A DNA stretch of 13,601 nucleotides. It comes from Methanobacteriota archaeon. Lineage in GTDB: Archaea > Thermoplasmatota > Poseidoniia > Poseidoniales > Thalassarchaeaceae. The position numbers were made by a program, and so were the translations under genes. The notes beneath the pieces are model-generated. The model was not told where the DNA came from, made no database searches, and saw only the letters and a list, made by a program, of their open reading frames with translations. This document shows positions 7,045 to 13,601 of the stretch, piece after piece. Each line of letters opens with the position of its first letter. Within the stretch, counting starts at the first letter, position 1. The stretch covers positions 15,465 through 29,065 of the forward strand of contig NZDA01000004.1 of the NCBI GenBank assembly GCA_002686525.1, given 5' to 3'.

Positions 7045-8403
7045 ATGAACAACCAATTACTTGTACAGAATGCGATGATGGTTCTTCCAGATAAAGTCAT
7101 TCAAGGTGACTTGCGAGTATACAATGGTTTAATCAAAACCATCGCACCTTTAGGTGGTTTGGAACCAAAAATTGGCGAAAATGTAATTGATGCTACAGGG
7201 CTACATCTACTACCCGGTGCTATAGATCCTCACGTTCATTTCAGGGACCCTGGAAATCCTGAGAAAGAAGATCTGGAAAGTGGTAGTAGGGCGGCGGCAG
7301 CGGGAGGGATCACATCATTCCTAGATATGCCTAATACCTCACCAAATGCAATTAATCGAAAAACAATTGAGGAGAAAATTGCAACAGCTGCAAAAAAATC
7401 TGTAAATCATCATGGATTTTTCATTGGTGCTACGAATAATAATGTTTCAGATTTACAAAGTGTTGAAGGAATGGATGGAGTTTGTGGAATCAAAATTTTC
7501 ATGGGAAGTAGTACAGGAGATTTACTAGTTCATGAACAAAAATATCTAGAAAATATATTTGCAAATACCGGAGGTATTATTGCCACTCATGCAGAAGATG
7601 AAGAGAGGTTACAATCAAGAATATCACAATATAAGAACAGAAAGGACATTGCAGCACATGCTGAATGCAGAGACATTGAATGTGCACTAATTGCTACAAA
7701 AAGAGCGTCTGCTTTGGCTAAGGATTATTCTCACCGCTTACATATTGTTCATTTGACAAGTGGGGAAGAGGCAGATTGGTTGGCATCCAATAAAGGAGAT
7801 TTAATCACTACAGAAGTTTGTACACAGCACCTTACTTTCGATCAAGATGATGTTGAAAAACTCGGTGTTCGAGCATTAATGAATCCTCCAATAAGATATA
7901 CAGAAGATAGAGAAAAACTTTGGAATAGGCTCAAAGATGGAACTATTGATTGTATTGTTACCGACCATGCCCCTCACACTTTAGAATCAAAATCAGTTGG
8001 ATTTCCAAATGCACCAGCTGGAATGCCCGGAGTAGAAACATCACTCCCTCTAATGCTTACACACGCTGTGGAAGGAAGGTGTTCAGTGTCTGAAGTTGTA
8101 AAATGGATGTGTGCTGGTCCTGCCAAAGTATATGGAATAAAAAATAAAGGACATCTTAAAGAAGGATATGATGGAGATTTGACCTTAGTTGATTTAGAAA
8201 ATCGTAGAATTATTCAAGACTCGGATACATGGACTAAAGTTGGTTGGACTCCATATGAAGGAATGGAACTAACGGGATGGCCAATGTATACAATTGTAGA
8301 TGGAAATGTAGTTCATAGACGTGAACCTGAAGGACCCTTAAGAGGAAAATCTATTTCTCTCCCGGGTAGTACTGGGAGAGTTTTGAAGTTCAATAAAATT
8401 TAA
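7045..8403 (+). CDS. pyrC: Dihydroorotase
   Basis: Amidohydrolase-family zinc enzyme that closes carbamoyl-aspartate to dihydroorotate, the third step of pyrimidine synthesis. Its 452 residues fold as a TIM barrel with flanking beta-sandwich ends. Metal-site residues are visible: H63-V-H65 followed by F-R-D-P-G, K150 in G-I-K-I-F-M-G-S-S-T-G (148-158; a candidate carboxylated lysine), H182 in T-H-A-E-D-E, H236 in H-I-V-H-L-T-S-G, and D307-H-A-P-H. L-D-M-P-N-T (93-98) is the conserved substrate-site stretch of dihydroorotases. The Lys-Phe-Met-Gly-Ser-Ser-Thr-Gly motif resembles the long form common in Bacteroidetes, and a hydantoinase or allantoinase is the main alternative. The start ATG has only a weak AGAG element 4 bases upstream. 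No other pyr gene lies nearby. Its TAA shares bases with the stop of the convergent lipoprotein gene. Confidence 0.9.
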   Translation: MNNQLLVQNAMMVLPDKVIQGDLRVYNGLIKTIAPLGGLEPKIGENVIDATGLHLLPGAIDPHVHFRDPGNPEKEDLESGSRAAAAGGITSFLDMPNTSPNAINRKTIEEKIATAAKKSVNHHGFFIGATNNNVSDLQSVEGMDGVCGIKIFMGSSTGDLLVHEQKYLENIFANTGGIIATHAEDEERLQSRISQYKNRKDIAAHAECRDIECALIATKRASALAKDYSHRLHIVHLTSGEEADWLASNKGDLITTEVCTQHLTFDQDDVEKLGVRALMNPPIRYTEDREKLWNRLKDGTIDCIVTDHAPHTLESKSVGFPNAPAGMPGVETSLPLMLTHAVEGRCSVSEVVKWMCAGPAKVYGIKNKGHLKEGYDGDLTLVDLENRRIIQDSDTWTKVGWTPYEGMELTGWPMYTIVDGNVVHRREPEGPLRGKSISLPGSTGRVLKFNKI

Positions 8404-10841
8404 TCCCTACAAGTTTCGCCTTCAGGTCCTTCTGGACATGGTTCGTCAGCTTCATGTTCTTCTTCTGATGATTCATCAGATTCATCGGACTGTTCTTCAG
8501 TAGTTTCTTGTTCTTCATAGTACCAAGAAGGTGTTGATTGGCCCGGAATTAATAATTCATCTGACTGGGTCATATCTGATAAGTTATTTACTGTAACTCC
8601 TGAAGATGAAAATGCATAGATATAATCTCCCATGAATATTGATCTTCGAATACTGGTTGAACTATACCACCAATTATCTTCATTGTCATAAAAGTCGGAA
8701 TGATCGACCTCGCCATGACTTGAAAGACTTAAATTCTCAATATCAACATTGATTAATTTCAGCATTGAAATATATTCATAATGATAATTCAGCGATTCAC
8801 TATCGTATACATATCGATATGTGGAAAGTGGAATCGCAAGTAAATCTGCAGGAGCCCAATATGTGAATGCTTTGTGTTCGTATGTGGCTTCGGACCAAGA
8901 CCAAGACCAACCACATGTACGGATATCATCACAATCATCATCAGTATAAGCAGGAGAAATTGGCATAGAATCGGCTAAATTAGGGTTAGTTGGGTCGCTT
9001 ACATCAAAAAGAGAAATCTGAGTAGTTGACCAATCAAGACCTAAACCATCTTCACCAGGCCCAATTCCAATTGTCAATAATGTATTTTCATCTACTGGAT
9101 GAATATAGGTTGAAACTCCTGGAACTTCTAACTCACCAAGAATCACAGGATTAAATGGATTTGATAAATCAATAACCCATAGTGGATCAATATTCTCAAA
9201 TGTCACTAGATATCCTCTGTCACCAATAAATCTGGCACTCCAAATAGTCTCGTTTGGGGCAATATTCTCCACTATACCAACTTGAATTAGAGAATTGCAA
9301 GGTGAAATTAAACAATCTTCACCTTCATGATGAAGTATTGTCACTTGGTTAGAAGGGCCTGTGAATATAGGTTCTCCAAACTCATCTAATTCACCATCTA
9401 GCCACCATCTACCCCATGCATCAGAAGTTGAAGCGATTCTTATTGAACCCTGGAACTCACTCATTGAGAATTGATCCTGAACAGTACCAGAAACCCTTCC
9501 AGATCCTAAATATAATGTTGAATTACTATCCGAAATATCGAATGCATGAATGTTGGTAGCATCTTCAAAATCATTATTTCTCCAAAACCACCACCAATCT
9601 GCAACTGGCTCAGCTAACAATAGAGTGTTCCCTGAAGAATAAACATGAGCCCAACGAGAAGTAATATGATCTATCTCAAACTCAGTTTCATCACCTAATA
9701 ATTTCATGGTCATAATTGTAGTCAATCCACGAACTGAAGAATTTTGACTGGCAGAAAACTCGCTACAATCATCAGAATGTGATGAAATTGTAGAGTAAGA
9801 TCCATCAGAATTCATTACATACATTTGTGGGACAAAGTCTTCCAATGTTAACGAATTTATCTCTTGTTGATTTGAATTAATTGTATCTCTCAATGTACGA
9901 TTCCATAAATCCATTCTTTCTTGAGCATCTTCCATTTCATAGTAATAGTAAGGGAGATCTACCCATGTCTTAACTCCTTGAAAATATGTGTATAGATGTG
10001 TTACAGAGCGAACAGTACCATCTACTAATCTTGCAGTATGATAATTACCTTCAATAAACAATTCTTCCTCAATAATAGGGTTACTCTTGTCACTAATATC
10101 AACAACAGAATACATCACTAAACTTTCATATCTTGTGTAGGTATGAGTTTGTAGTAAACCATCTGAATCGTAATATGAATAACTCTCTTCATGCCCCATT
10201 AATTCTAGTAATGGATGATTAGATTCAAGATTCCAGTAATTTACACTGGAGGTAATCACTACACGATCACCTTCAAGCATCATTTGCATAGGGCTACCAA
10301 TCATAGACAAATTCGATACTAAGTTTATGTCACCAAATTCTGGAACTCCCATAATCAAAAATTTATTGCCATTCAGCATGTAAACATAATGGCCATCTGT
10401 TTTAATGAAATCTGCCTCGTCGACTCCTGATTCTTGGTTATTAGTACCAGAAAAATCTCCTTCGCGATCTTTTGAAGATGAATCTAGTGCAATACTATCA
10501 GATGCTTCGGACATTCCATCTGTTTCAGCTAATGCCACATCATCAAAAACACGAAGATACATTTGAGGAGACCAATGATAGTAAGATTGCTGATCTAGTT
10601 GAACCATCATTTCATCATGTACTGATTTCCTTAAATCATCTAATAAATTATCACACTCATCATAATTTACTAATTCTGGAGAACCATAAATTCGTTCTGA
10701 TAAATTTAATTGAGGGTATTCTCCATCAATAAATGTTATTTTATTATCAATGTCATTATTGATATCTTCAATTATACCTAAACATCCGGAGGAAATCAAA
10801 GTAAACAATACTACAATAGTAGTTAATGGCTTTGTATTCAT
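8400..10841 (-). CDS. Secreted beta-propeller domain lipoprotein
   Basis: An 813-residue envelope protein. The N-terminus has T-I-V-V-L-F-T-L-I-S-S-G-C (8-20), a signal peptide with a lipobox-like site at C20, so it is probably a lipid-anchored protein outside the membrane. G-V-D-E-A-D-F-I-K-T-D-G (139-150) followed by H-Y-V-Y-M-L is the hallmark start of the archaeal and bacterial beta-propeller domain family (Pfam Beta_propel). Repeating blade-like strands then run through most of the protein, with many Trp, Tyr and Asp residues and several Cys pairs that could form disulfides. The end, after about residue 770, is a Ser/Glu/Asp-rich tail closing with a 10-residue C-P-E-G...E-T-C segment. 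The ATG is preceded by AGGTGGG 6 bases upstream. No catalytic motif is recognised; a binding or scaffolding role outside the cell is inferred. Confidence 0.85.
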   Translation of the reverse strand: MNTKPLTTIVVLFTLISSGCLGIIEDINNDIDNKITFIDGEYPQLNLSERIYGSPELVNYDECDNLLDDLRKSVHDEMMVQLDQQSYYHWSPQMYLRVFDDVALAETDGMSEASDSIALDSSSKDREGDFSGTNNQESGVDEADFIKTDGHYVYMLNGNKFLIMGVPEFGDINLVSNLSMIGSPMQMMLEGDRVVITSSVNYWNLESNHPLLELMGHEESYSYYDSDGLLQTHTYTRYESLVMYSVVDISDKSNPIIEEELFIEGNYHTARLVDGTVRSVTHLYTYFQGVKTWVDLPYYYYEMEDAQERMDLWNRTLRDTINSNQQEINSLTLEDFVPQMYVMNSDGSYSTISSHSDDCSEFSASQNSSVRGLTTIMTMKLLGDETEFEIDHITSRWAHVYSSGNTLLLAEPVADWWWFWRNNDFEDATNIHAFDISDSNSTLYLGSGRVSGTVQDQFSMSEFQGSIRIASTSDAWGRWWLDGELDEFGEPIFTGPSNQVTILHHEGEDCLISPCNSLIQVGIVENIAPNETIWSARFIGDRGYLVTFENIDPLWVIDLSNPFNPVILGELEVPGVSTYIHPVDENTLLTIGIGPGEDGLGLDWSTTQISLFDVSDPTNPNLADSMPISPAYTDDDCDDIRTCGWSWSWSEATYEHKAFTYWAPADLLAIPLSTYRYVYDSESLNYHYEYISMLKLINVDIENLSLSSHGEVDHSDFYDNEDNWWYSSTSIRRSIFMGDYIYAFSSSGVTVNNLSDMTQSDELLIPGQSTPSWYYEEQETTEEQSDESDESSEEEHEADEPCPEGPEGETCRD

Positions 10842-10848
10842 AAATATC

Positions 10849-10884
10849 CCACCTACTATTACATTATGAATGAGTTGGTATATT
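10849..10884 (-). promoter_or_regulatory. Promoter and ribosome binding site of the propeller gene
   Basis: On the minus strand AGGTGGG (complement of 10848-10854) lies 6 bases before the ATG, and an AATATACC TATA-like element (complement of 10877-10884) lies about 36-43 bases before it. This would give a leader of roughly 15 bases. The TATA-like element overlaps the end of the 59-codon ORF, so the propeller gene may be transcribed both independently and by read-through. Confidence 0.42.
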
Positions 10885-10888
10885 GACT

Positions 10889-11068
10889 TTACATAATATT
10901 TGGTGAATTAGGAATCAATGTTATTGTTATCGGGTCTACCTCCTCAGATTCTTCTTCATCCATGGCAGTCGATGTTTCAACGGCTACATCGCTTTCAGCG
11001 GAGCCGAGGCTTTGAGTGCCGGCTAAAAAAATCAGCGCAGCAAGTTGTATGTTCAATTCCTGATCCAT
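10889..11068 (-). CDS. Small 59-residue acidic ORF, possibly membrane-associated
   Basis: This reading frame starts with ATG at 11068 and ends with TAA at 10889. The product has a short N-terminal region, a hydrophobic core L-A-A-L-I-F-L-A-G (9-17), a small-residue stretch, an acidic segment M-D-E-E-E-S-E-E-V-D (36-45), and an I-T-I-T-L-I-P tail. That could be an exported or membrane-associated peptide. An in-frame TGA lies 3 codons before the ATG, so no longer start exists. A good TATA box (11096-11103) sits at the distance expected for a leaderless transcript beginning at about this ATG. Against it, the middle uses many C/G third positions unlike neighbouring genes and can form three small hairpins, so a non-coding RNA is an alternative. 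No family is recognised. It lies 47 bases before the propeller gene and in the same direction. Confidence 0.45.
   Translation of the reverse strand: MDQELNIQLAALIFLAGTQSLGSAESDVAVETSTAMDEEESEEVDPITITLIPNSPNIM
10970..11024 (-). other. GC-rich hairpin island inside the small ORF
   Basis: In AT-rich surroundings this stretch is rich in G and C and has three inverted repeats: AGCCG (11002-11006) with CGGCT (11020-11024), having an inner 2-bp GC extension; CGCT (10990-10993) with AGCG (10997-11000) around 3 bases; and CGATGT (10970-10975) with ACATCG (10986-10991) around 10 bases. The last two share two bases, so they are mutually exclusive at full length. This could be mRNA structure or part of an independent small RNA. 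Confidence 0.4.
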
Positions 11069-11095
11069 CGATACTCATTTTGATGACACATACTT

Positions 11096-11103
11096 AATAT
11101 AAA
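11096..11103 (-). promoter_or_regulatory. TATA box for the small ORF
   Basis: On the minus strand this reads TTTATATT, close to the archaeal TATA consensus. It is 28-35 bases before the ATG at 11068, which is the spacing expected when transcription begins at or a few bases before the start codon. No ribosome binding site is seen before the ATG, consistent with a leaderless mRNA. Confidence 0.5.
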
Positions 11104-11145
11104 TCACTATTTGAGTCATACTTGCATCAAGAGGAGAAATTATGT

Positions 11146-11155
11146 AAAAAATATA
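11146..11155 (-). terminator. T-tract after the membrane regulator gene
   Basis: Immediately after the TAA of the regulator gene the minus strand has a T/A run containing six consecutive T (complement of 11146-11151). Archaeal RNA polymerase terminates at such tracts without a hairpin. With the TATA box that follows at 11096-11103, it suggests the regulator and the downstream genes have separate transcripts. Confidence 0.45.
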
Positions 11156-11977
11156 TTATTCAATAATTTCTAATGAATAAGACGATTTTAAAGCATTATT
11201 TCCTAAATCAGTTAATTTCCATTTGGGTCTTTTCGAGAAATTATCTGTATTAATGTACTCATATTTCCTTAGTTCTGTGATATGGTAACTCATCAATTGA
11301 CGAGAAATAGACAGTTTCTTACTTATTTCAGAATTAGAAAGACCTAGATTTCCAGATTTAGATAAAATCTCTAAAATAGCTAATCTTGTCCCCATAATTG
11401 GATTTCTAACTTTATCTAGATCTTTTACTGAGATTTGAGAAACTGCATATCTTCTAAGTTTACCATCCTTCCAAGAAATAATTTTTCCTTTATTTTCAAG
11501 AACTTGTAGATGATATGCAGTTACTCCATTGGCCAATCCAAGATAGTCTCTCAATGCAGAGAAATGAATACCAGCATTAGATTCAATAAATCCTAAAATC
11601 CTCCCCCTTGTAAGTAAATCATTACCACTATTAGTTTTAGAAATTAATGGGGTAATCAAAGAAATTAATACTGTAATCTTAAAAATCTCAGAGAATAAAA
11701 AGCCAACTAATAGTGAAGTTAATCCTCCAGCCCCAAGAAAAATAAGATTAACAAAATTATTTCTAGGTGTGGTTTTCAACTTTTCATTATCAGAATTGTC
11801 TTCTCTCAATGGTTCTGAATCTGTTGCAGTAGGCGCCGAATTTTCAGAAAAGGCATCATCAGAAGAGGTTTCGAAGGCTTCTTCATCATCCATTGTTTCT
11901 AGATAGAAGATACTACCTAAAATTATACAAACAATACTTGAAACCAACAAAAGACGTACTAATAAAACGCCTCGCAT
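11156..11977 (-). CDS. Membrane-anchored double winged-helix regulator
   Basis: A 273-residue putative one-component transcription regulator tied to the membrane. Residues 4-26 are hydrophobic after a basic start (M-R-G-V-L-L-V-R), giving a first membrane helix. Residues 27-73 are a Glu/Asp/Ser-rich loop predicted to face outside, residues 74-112 form a second long hydrophobic region, and the rest is cytoplasmic. Two winged helix-turn-helix domains follow: about 121-180, with recognition helix N-G-V-T-A-Y-H-L-Q-V-L (150-160), and about 192-262, with S-R-Q-L-M-S-Y-H-I-T-E-L-R (215-227). Both have the Y-H-x-x-x-L pattern common in archaeal ArsR/MarR-like regulators. No ribosome binding site precedes the ATG; a TATA-like element near 12000-12008 fits a leaderless transcript. 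Downstream on the same strand lie the small ORF and the propeller lipoprotein, its likely envelope partners or targets. Confidence 0.82.
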   Translation of the reverse strand: MRGVLLVRLLLVSSIVCIILGSIFYLETMDDEEAFETSSDDAFSENSAPTATDSEPLREDNSDNEKLKTTPRNNFVNLIFLGAGGLTSLLVGFLFSEIFKITVLISLITPLISKTNSGNDLLTRGRILGFIESNAGIHFSALRDYLGLANGVTAYHLQVLENKGKIISWKDGKLRRYAVSQISVKDLDKVRNPIMGTRLAILEILSKSGNLGLSNSEISKKLSISRQLMSYHITELRKYEYINTDNFSKRPKWKLTDLGNNALKSSYSLEIIE

Positions 11978-11998
11978 ATATTATCGTGAAAGTTATTA

Positions 11999-12008
11999 CA
12001 TTTGATAA
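11999..12008 (-). promoter_or_regulatory. TATA-like element of the regulator gene
   Basis: The minus strand reads TTTATCAAAT here, 22-31 bases before the ATG at 11977. This spacing fits transcription starting at or next to the start codon, consistent with the missing ribosome binding site. The 104-base divergent gap also holds the promoter of the 12082 gene; a TTAAAT element near 12015-12020 on the plus strand is a weak candidate for it. Confidence 0.38.
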
Positions 12009-12067
12009 ACTTGGTTAAATGTTTTGACATATGTAATCGTCGTGTTGAAGAAGTGATGCTCTTGTGT

Positions 12068-12084
12068 AGGGGTGAAAACTGATG
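12068..12084 (+). promoter_or_regulatory. Strong ribosome binding site at the 12082 start
   Basis: AGGGGTGA (12069-12075 core GGGGTGA) lies 6 bases before the ATG at 12082. It fixes this start and contrasts with the leaderless divergent regulator gene. Confidence 0.65.
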
Positions 12085-13116
12085 AGCGAGCACCAGCGAA
12101 ATGAGAATGAAAATTCGGAAGAGTATGCCGAATCCATGTTGACCTCTGCTCGTTCAGTAATACGTACTTGTCTACAAATCAGATCTTTTGAAACTGTTCT
12201 AATAGTAACTGATCCTGAAAGTTCGTTAATTGGTAGGGCCTTGTATGAGGCATCTGCAGAAGTTACAGATAGAACTCTAATGATGATGATGCCAACATCC
12301 CATAAGAAAGGAAGTGAACCACCGGATTATGTAGCAGAATTGATGAGGAAACAAGATGTTGTTATCCTTGCAACAAAAAGCTCTCTAACTCATACTAAAG
12401 CTAGAATTAATGCATCTAGGACTGGGCGGACGAGAATTATCTCTATGCCTGGAATTAGTGAATTGACGTTTTCAACTGGAGGAATGACTGCAGACTATAA
12501 TGCTCTACAGAAAGAGTTGTCAGGGCTAACATCACTATTCAGAAGAAAAAGAGATGTAAGAGTGACTTCTCCAAGTGGTACTGATATTTCATTTAGTATT
12601 GGGGCAAAATGGAGAACTGACGATAATGGAATATGTAATAGACCCGGGCAAGTAATGAATTTGCCTTCGGGAAGAGTATTTGTATTTCCAAAAGAAGAAA
12701 CTATGAACGGAAAAATAGTCATTGATGGTTCATGGGAGGGTGAGGTTATTGATGAACCAATAACGATGGAGGTAGAGAAAGGAGTAGTGACAAAAATTTC
12801 CGAAAGCAAATTTACGGAAAATATCAATGAGACTTTTGATGAAATAGGAAAATCTTTGAATAAGAATAAGGCATCAATTGTAAAAACAGTTGCAGAATTT
12901 GGATTTGGTATGAATTCCAGGGCTAAAGTTGTGGGCAATCTTCTCGAAGATCAGGTAGTTCGTGGAGCAGCCCATTTTATTCTTGGAGATAATTCCGCTT
13001 ATGGTGGAAAAAACAACATTGGTCTACAAATGAGGGGAGTTATAATGAAGCCCTCAATTGAATTAAATGATGTTGATTTGGTCAAGGATGGTAAGATTAT
13101 AACTCGAAGGAACTGA
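12082..13116 (+). CDS. Aminopeptidase (M29/NicX-fold) homologue with altered metal site
   Basis: A 344-residue cytoplasmic protein of the COG2309 leucyl aminopeptidase group, which also contains the NicX-type dioxygenases. The N-terminal half (about 20-150) is an alpha/beta domain with V-L-I-V-T-D (39-44) and V-V-I-L-A-T (93-98). The C-terminal half carries the family blocks: N-L-P-S-G-R-V-F-V-F-P (193-203), A-E-F-G-F-G-M-N (271-278), L-L-E-D (287-290), A-A-H-F-I-L-G-D-N (296-304) and Y-G-G-K-N (307-311). E272, E289 and H298 are therefore in place. The block that normally reads His-x-Asp-Gly reads Q316-M-R318-G, so two expected ligands appear to be missing. The gene begins with a strong ribosome binding site and ends 5 bases before the next gene, probably cotranscribed. 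Fold assignment is good; catalytic activity is doubtful. Confidence 0.78.
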   Translation: MSEHQRNENENSEEYAESMLTSARSVIRTCLQIRSFETVLIVTDPESSLIGRALYEASAEVTDRTLMMMMPTSHKKGSEPPDYVAELMRKQDVVILATKSSLTHTKARINASRTGRTRIISMPGISELTFSTGGMTADYNALQKELSGLTSLFRRKRDVRVTSPSGTDISFSIGAKWRTDDNGICNRPGQVMNLPSGRVFVFPKEETMNGKIVIDGSWEGEVIDEPITMEVEKGVVTKISESKFTENINETFDEIGKSLNKNKASIVKTVAEFGFGMNSRAKVVGNLLEDQVVRGAAHFILGDNSAYGGKNNIGLQMRGVIMKPSIELNDVDLVKDGKIITRRN

Positions 13117-13121
13117 TTATA

Positions 13122-13601
13122 ATGAGGGCTTTTCTCTGGTGTAATGGTGAATTACATGATGAAAATTTAACATCTAAGTTCGAAGATATATCTCCTCTAT
13201 TTGGAGTTGATGGTGGTGCTAATAAAGCAAAATCTGTTGGATATAATGTAAAGGAAATCCTTGGTGATTTAGATTCCGTAAATATTGAAGAACTTAATAT
13301 TGATGGAACTTTACTAAAAGACCAAAATTATAGTGATTTAACAAAGACAATTAATGAGTTATCAAAAAGAGGATTTAATGAATTTGAAGTTCTAGGAGTT
13401 GATGGCGGGGATACTGGACATATACTAGGGATTTGGGCATCACTAGCAGAATTATCTACTGATTTAATTATTAGACTTCATCATCAAAAATCAACCACAC
13501 ATAGAATAACCAGTCATTCAGGTAATTCAAAAATTAATGTTGGAGAAAGTAAGTTATTTTCTGTTTTTGCACTAACAAAATGTGATAATGTGACTATCAA
13601 A
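13122..13601 (+). CDS. Thiamine pyrophosphokinase-like protein, 3' end outside window
   Basis: The open reading frame from ATG 13122 runs 160 codons to the window edge without a stop. It resembles thiamine pyrophosphokinase, which transfers pyrophosphate from ATP to thiamine: G-V-D-G-G-A-N-K-A (28-36), L-G-D-L-D-S-V (47-53), D-Q-N-Y-S-D-L (67-73, matching the usual D-Q-x-x-T/S-D), and G-V-D-G-G-D-T-G-H (92-100) in place of the usual G-G-R-x-D-H block. In that block H100 is kept, but Arg and Asp are replaced or shifted. The C-terminal beta-sandwich that binds thiamine would start near residue 120 and is cut off. The gene follows the aminopeptidase homologue by 5 bases with no separate ribosome binding site, which suggests coupling. 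A pterin pyrophosphokinase of the MptE group is the main alternative. Confidence 0.75.
   Translation, partial: MRAFLWCNGELHDENLTSKFEDISPLFGVDGGANKAKSVGYNVKEILGDLDSVNIEELNIDGTLLKDQNYSDLTKTINELSKRGFNEFEVLGVDGGDTGHILGIWASLAELSTDLIIRLHHQKSTTHRITSHSGNSKINVGESKLFSVFALTKCDNVTIK

Noticed and set aside
10472..10732. 86-codon plus-strand frame rich in His and Leu
   Set aside because: Antisense to the N-terminal part of the propeller lipoprotein, whose signal peptide and family motif are clear.
10995..11078. Alternative ATG at 11078 upstream of the 59-codon ORF
   Set aside because: It opens a different frame of only 27 codons ending in TGA, with no recognisable feature; the ATG at 11068 fits the TATA spacing equally well and gives the longer frame.
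12495..12938. 147-codon open frame on the minus strand
   Set aside because: Antisense to the well-supported aminopeptidase homologue, with no family motif and no promoter or ribosome binding site.
1..13601. CRISPR array, insertion sequence, prophage or integrase
   Set aside because: No spaced direct repeats, transposase or integrase motifs or attachment-site duplications were seen; the tRNA 3' end is not repeated elsewhere in the window.

Overview
The window is AT-rich, gene-dense archaeal DNA. The archaeal assignment rests on a full-length RadA recombinase with an N-terminal helix-hairpin-helix, a Hel308-type helicase followed by a probable Cgi121 (KEOPS) gene, an initiator tRNA-Met with an A1-U72 pair and encoded CCA, GGTG-type ribosome binding sites mixed with apparently leaderless starts, and two-wing-helix regulators of archaeal style. 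The combination with a lipobox lipoprotein, a PaaI-type thioesterase and a hydantoinase-like dihydroorotase suggests a planktonic euryarchaeon such as Marine Group II/III (Poseidoniia). That placement is an inference from gene content, not a measured one.

Layout: (1) Bases 5-5689, plus strand: hot-dog thioesterase, Hel308-like helicase, Cgi121-like protein, a small Cys-rich protein, and an M3 oligoendopeptidase F, tightly packed and probably one or two transcripts. (2) 5690-6935, minus strand: initiator tRNA-Met, a hairpin, a likely radA promoter with a palindrome, then radA, which converges on the peptidase gene with only 27 bases between the stop codons and a strong inverted repeat across the junction. 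(3) 7045-8403, plus strand: dihydroorotase (pyrimidine synthesis), whose stop codon shares one TTAA with the stop of the convergent next gene. (4) 8400-11977, minus strand: a membrane-anchored double winged-helix regulator, a previously unmarked 59-codon reading frame with its own TATA box and an unusually GC-rich, hairpin-forming middle, and an 813-residue beta-propeller lipoprotein. (5) 12082-13601, plus strand: an aminopeptidase/NicX-fold protein that seems to lack two metal ligands, followed 5 bases later by a thiamine pyrophosphokinase-like gene that runs off the end of the window.

How they fit together: the left half is informational (DNA repair helicase, t6A-modification subunit, recombinase, initiator tRNA) plus peptide turnover. 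The right half contains an envelope-facing cluster (regulator with an acidic external loop, small acidic ORF, propeller lipoprotein) that is the best candidate here for an undescribed system. No mobile element, CRISPR array, rRNA or replication origin was seen.
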